Shown: positions 5,424 to 7,670 of the stretch, one piece after another
How the letters are laid out: each line of letters opens with the position of its first letter
Numbering within the stretch: the stretch's first letter is position 1
Assembly (NCBI GenBank): GCA_041738135.1
Contig: JBGSQK010000021.1
Span: forward strand, 1-7,670
Origin: JAGOMX01 sp041738135
Lineage (GTDB): Bacteria > Pseudomonadota > Alphaproteobacteria > JAGOMX01
Direction of reading: 5' to 3'
Length of the DNA: 7,670 bases
The notes under the pieces: generated by a model
Told to the model about the DNA's origin: nothing
Seen by the model: only the letters and a program-made list of their open reading frames with translations
Database searches by the model: none
Translations under genes and position numbers: made by a program

Positions 5424-6611
5424 CTATTGATCATCTGTCCCTTTTGCCGCCAGCATCATAGCCTGGGTTGCTTTCTCAACAGACTCACGCACTGGGTCAA
5501 TATTTAGCCGTGCATAAACAGCCGTAGATGCCTGGTTCTTATGACCAAGGCTTTGACCAATCATAAAGCTGTTGGCACCAGTGGCCGCTTGCCAGCTACC
5601 CAAAGTGCGTCTTAGATCGTGCAGACGGAGATCTTTTATGCCGGCGCGCTCTAAAATGCGTTTCCAGCCTTTTTTAGGCTCCATTAGGTGGCCCGTAGCA
5701 CCTGAGCCCTCAAAAACCCATTCTCGCTTGCCATGGGTCGCTTTGCGAACCTTTAGGATTTCGATGACTCGCTCAATAAGGTGGATACGCAATGCTTCTC
5801 CGTTTTTAGTTTCTGGTATCAGCCATTCTTTGCGCTCAAAATTGAGCTCCTCCCAACGCATTTCCAGCACGTTAGAGCGCCTGGCGCCTGTAAACAACGA
5901 TACGTAAATATAGTCGCGGATAGTATCGTTGATTTCTGCGTCCAGGCTCTCAAAGAAACGAGGCAGCTCATCCGGATGCAAGAACCGCTCACGGGACTTT
6001 TCCTTGAATTTCTTGACGCCTTGGGAAGGGTTAATGCCGATCCAACCCCATTCGATGGCCTTGTTGAAGATAATATGAATACGAGCCAACAAGCGATTGG
6101 CCTGATAGAGACCGTTTTCCTGACGGATTTTTTCATGCAGGTTGAGGATTTCTTGTTTGGTGATTACCGAGAGCTTTCGTTGAAACCAGCGGCCTAAGAA
6201 CCGAGGAACATCCTTCTCATCGGACTGCCAGGTCTTCTTGTGATGCTTTGCGTAGTTTTCGATGAACAAATTAAACATTTCTCCGAACGTAGTCTCTGCA
6301 CGAAGTTTTTTCTTCTCCTCATTAGGGTTTTTACCCCTAATCATTTCAGTAATAACTTTCTGCGCTTCAGCGCGTGCTTGCTCAATACTCATCTCCGGAT
6401 ACTTACCCAAAGAAACCCTCACAGGCTTTTCATTGAGCTTCCGGTATACTTTGAAACTACGTGAACCGTGTCCAGTGACCATTAATTCCAATCCACGAAC
6501 CTTGGTGTCATAAACATACAACCGCTTTCCCACCTCAGGCAGGGGAAGCACATCTATGCTACGTTTGGTGAAGTTAAAAGTGGTTTCCATATGTCTCATT
6601 TTCCCTCTCAT
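5424..6611 (-). CDS. Tyrosine recombinase (phage/island integrase, DUF4102 type)
   Basis: A full-length (395 aa) site-specific recombinase of the P4/tRNA-island class, which joins and excises an element at its att site. Residues about 10-100 form the DUF4102 arm-binding domain (YDTKVRGLELMVTGHGSRSF and VRVSLGKYPEMSIEQAR). Residues 107-200 form the SAM-like core-binding domain, and 205-390 the catalytic domain. The catalytic set appears complete: Arg244 in TGARRSN, Lys269 in ETKNGE, His331 and Arg334 in HDLRRT, His357 in GHKNQ, and nucleophile Tyr366 in AVYARLN. Three close ATGs (6611, 6599, 6590) are possible. The last two follow AGAGGG at about 6603-6608, so the true start may be 6590 or 6599. 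It lies beside a tRNA 3' fragment at 6796, its likely attachment site, and has repeat operator-like boxes upstream. Confidence 0.95.
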   Translation of the reverse strand: MRGKMRHMETTFNFTKRSIDVLPLPEVGKRLYVYDTKVRGLELMVTGHGSRSFKVYRKLNEKPVRVSLGKYPEMSIEQARAEAQKVITEMIRGKNPNEEKKKLRAETTFGEMFNLFIENYAKHHKKTWQSDEKDVPRFLGRWFQRKLSVITKQEILNLHEKIRQENGLYQANRLLARIHIIFNKAIEWGWIGINPSQGVKKFKEKSRERFLHPDELPRFFESLDAEINDTIRDYIYVSLFTGARRSNVLEMRWEELNFERKEWLIPETKNGEALRIHLIERVIEILKVRKATHGKREWVFEGSGATGHLMEPKKGWKRILERAGIKDLRLHDLRRTLGSWQAATGANSFMIGQSLGHKNQASTAVYARLNIDPVRESVEKATQAMMLAAKGTDDQ

Positions 6612-6795
6612 TCAGCTCAATCCACTGATCATTTATCAGTCGATTTCCGGTATACCCGGGTATACGCCGGGTATACTCCGTGCATGTATTTCGAGCTATT
6701 TTCGTTAATCTCTATAAAACGACCATACGCCGAAACCCCAATTTTTGTAAAGGTTTTTAAACTTTTGTGAACGTAGATAAATGATGGACTCAGTC
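6612..6795. other. Integrase upstream region
   Basis: Non-coding gap between the integrase start and the tRNA fragment. It contains a hairpin ACTGAT/ATCAGT (6624-6629 and 6635-6640, 5-base loop) in the presumed int leader, the three GTATAC boxes, and AT-rich DNA. No clear -35/-10 pair for int could be assigned. In this recombinase class the gap normally carries arm-type Int and excisionase sites. Confidence 0.5.
6650..6676. promoter_or_regulatory. Triple GTATAC boxes, probable Int/Xis arm sites or int operator
   Basis: GTATAC occurs at 6650-6655, 6660-6665 and 6671-6676, about one helical turn apart (10 and 11 bases). The first two form a perfect 16-bp palindrome, GTATACCCGGGTATAC. Read as direct repeats the unit is about CCGGGTATAC. 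The position, 40-85 bases upstream of int and between it and the att site, suits arm-type sites for the integrase or a regulator/excisionase. The binding protein is not known from the sequence. Confidence 0.65.
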
Positions 6796-6841
6796 ATTCG
6801 TAATCAGTAGGCCGGGTGTTCGAGTCACCTCTTCGGCACCA
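6796..6841 (+). tRNA. 3' fragment of a tRNA gene (anticodon CGT, probably Thr): integrase attachment site
   Basis: Forty-six bases match the 3' part of a tRNA. The anticodon CGT at 6799-6801 sits in the loop TTCGTAA, followed by the 3' anticodon stem TCAGT, a short variable loop, a T-arm (stem GGGTG/CACCT with loop TTCGAGT), the 3' acceptor strand CTTCGGC and ACCA at 6838-6841. There is no matching 5' acceptor (GCCGAAG) at the right distance, no D-arm, and the 5' anticodon stem does not pair, so this is not a functional tRNA gene. Homology starting at the anticodon loop is the usual att core for tRNA-targeting tyrosine recombinases. The intact tRNA should be at the far left end of the element, outside the window. 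Confidence 0.8.
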
Positions 6842-6970
6842 GTGTTTATAAGGGTTTTGCGGTAAGCCAGACAGTCGCATATAGTAGCGGGGTAGCACAT
6901 GGGGAGCAAATTGAATAATCTTACCTGAACCCCTTGTTTTTGCTATTTCACGATAACCATCCTTTTCCAC

Positions 6971-7525
6971 TTACTTAGCCCCGGCTGTGGGGCCTCGGGA
7001 TTTGTCGTTCCAGTCTTTGTAGCTTTCATAGATGTTTTTGAAGGTTACGTCTTCGCGGTCCATGAGGACATTGGCGTAGGAATGCAAAGGATTGTTCAGG
7101 AAGTCATCCCGAGATGTATGCTTTTTTTGGTTGGTGGGCAGGTCGAGTTCAACACCCTTGGCGCCTTCAACCTGAAACCCACCGCCAGCACTCACTTGCA
7201 CGCCATCGAAAGTGCTGTGGTTATGACCAACAGATTTGTTCGAAACCCAAGCCTTAGACTTACTGGATTTGGTTTTACTCTCCACATCCTGAGCCATGCT
7301 ATGGGTCAAGGATGTCTTCTCCTCCAACGACCGCACAATGGTCTCCGCCCCACTAATAAAACGCGTGGCTTGCTGCTCGTTTTCAAGACGGGAAGTGAGT
7401 TGGTTTTTGAAGGGTGAAGACGATGCTTGGTTCAGCAAACAGCCAGCAGCAATCGCATCGCTGGCGATTCCTGTGGCGAAGAACCATGCGATAAAGGATA
7501 GGGTGGTGGCTAGGTTGCGGAGCAT
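6971..7525 (-). CDS. Secreted filamentous haemagglutinin/CdiA-like fragment lacking a toxin domain
   Basis: The ATG at 7525 (two codons inside a TTG alternative at 7531) starts a Sec-type signal peptide: LRNLATTLSFIAWFFATG, cleavage likely in DAIAA/GC, with AAGC as a poor lipobox. The mature part resembles the conserved region just before the toxin in filamentous haemagglutinin and CdiA proteins: a VQVSAGGGFQVEGAKGVELD stretch, then NVLMDREDVTFKNIYESY and DWNDKSRGPTAGA, like 'DW..V...Y..WD.KS.GLT.GAA'. In full-length proteins a hydrophobic region and a C-terminal toxin follow; here the frame stops at once. It may be a truncated or orphan contact-dependent inhibition remnant with a borrowed signal peptide. 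There is no good ribosome binding site; the stop of the upstream ORF is 16 bases away. Coding is likely, function uncertain. Confidence 0.65.
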   Translation of the reverse strand: MLRNLATTLSFIAWFFATGIASDAIAAGCLLNQASSSPFKNQLTSRLENEQQATRFISGAETIVRSLEEKTSLTHSMAQDVESKTKSSKSKAWVSNKSVGHNHSTFDGVQVSAGGGFQVEGAKGVELDLPTNQKKHTSRDDFLNNPLHSYANVLMDREDVTFKNIYESYKDWNDKSRGPTAGAK

Positions 7526-7541
7526 GAACAATAAAGACGAA

Positions 7542-7670
7542 TCATTGATAAAAATCGTCTTCTCTGTAAATTCTGGTGTAATTCTCGAACTCTGTGTCTA
7601 GCAAATCCTTAGCAACCACCTTTTTTGCTAAATCAAAATCTACGACAATACAGCATACTTCCATTGTTCC
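7542..7670 (-). CDS. 3' end of an ORF, possible immunity-type protein (partial)
   Basis: On the minus strand the frame is open from the window edge to TGA at 7544-7542, 42 codons. It includes an ATG at 7664 that would give a 40-aa acidic peptide beginning MEVCCIVVDFDLAKK and ending in IYREDDFYQ. It is probably the C-terminus of a larger protein. Its stop is 16 bases before the start of the haemagglutinin-like gene, so the two look co-transcribed. In CdiA orphan modules a small immunity gene sits in just this position before the next pre-toxin fragment, which is the only basis for the suggested role; the sequence itself is not recognised. Confidence 0.45.
   Translation of the reverse strand, partial: GTMEVCCIVVDFDLAKKVVAKDLLDTEFENYTRIYREDDFYQ

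Noticed and set aside
6729..6841. Complete tRNA using GCCGAA at 6729 as the 5' acceptor
   Set aside because: The span would be 113 bases for a tRNA with a short variable loop, there is no D-arm, and the 5' anticodon stem does not pair.
6785..6970. Minus-strand open frame ending in CRRGDSNTRPTDYE
   Set aside because: That ending is the typical false translation of the antisense strand of a tRNA gene; it confirms the tRNA fragment rather than a protein.

Overview
The window is an accessory, mosaic stretch of bacterial DNA of moderate GC content (roughly low to mid 40s percent by eye). The gene families point to a proteobacterium: IS66, a group II-type reverse transcriptase, YhcG/DUF1016, a DUF4102-type tRNA integrase and haemagglutinin/CdiA-like fragments. 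The secreted protein at 714-1610 has an F-box-like stretch, which would suit a host- or amoeba-associated lineage (Legionellales- or Holosporales-like). That placement is inference only.

Left part (1-1850): the last codons and right terminus of an IS66-family element end at base 139, in the middle of a reverse transcriptase gene. Only the 3' half of that gene remains, from the catalytic YxDD box onward. Convergent to it is a signal-peptide-bearing secreted protein of unknown function. Its last ~35 codons run into an anomalous C-rich tract and look replaced. A small signal-peptide-like ORF lies divergently upstream.

Centre-left (1850-2430): no convincing gene, but a striking array of a 9-bp-pitch motif (GTCGG/CCGAC). 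It is arranged 3 forward, 2 reverse, 2 forward, 3 reverse with exact dyad symmetry about base 2190, plus a further hairpin and decayed copies on the left. This is the least explained structure in the window.

Centre (2430-4250): two overlapping minus-strand genes of unknown function (62 aa and 251 aa, GTGA junction) with a strong ribosome binding site, which could instead be one frameshifted gene. Next come ~450 bp of AT-rich intergenic DNA with a degenerate direct repeat and a terminator-like hairpin, then a decayed 3' end of a second tyrosine recombinase.

Centre-right (4252-6841): a full-length YhcG-type PD-(D/E)XK nuclease gene lies between the recombinase relic and an intact tyrosine recombinase. 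Upstream of the recombinase are three GTATAC boxes spaced about one helical turn apart, then a 46-bp 3' fragment of a tRNA gene (anticodon CGT, probably Thr). That fragment is best read as an attachment site, so the DNA to its left is the end of a tRNA-integrated island.

Right end (6971-7670): a short secreted protein carries the conserved pre-toxin segment of filamentous haemagglutinin/CdiA proteins but stops before any toxin domain. Sixteen bases upstream, on the same strand, is the 3' end of another ORF, where an immunity gene would sit in an orphan CDI-type module.
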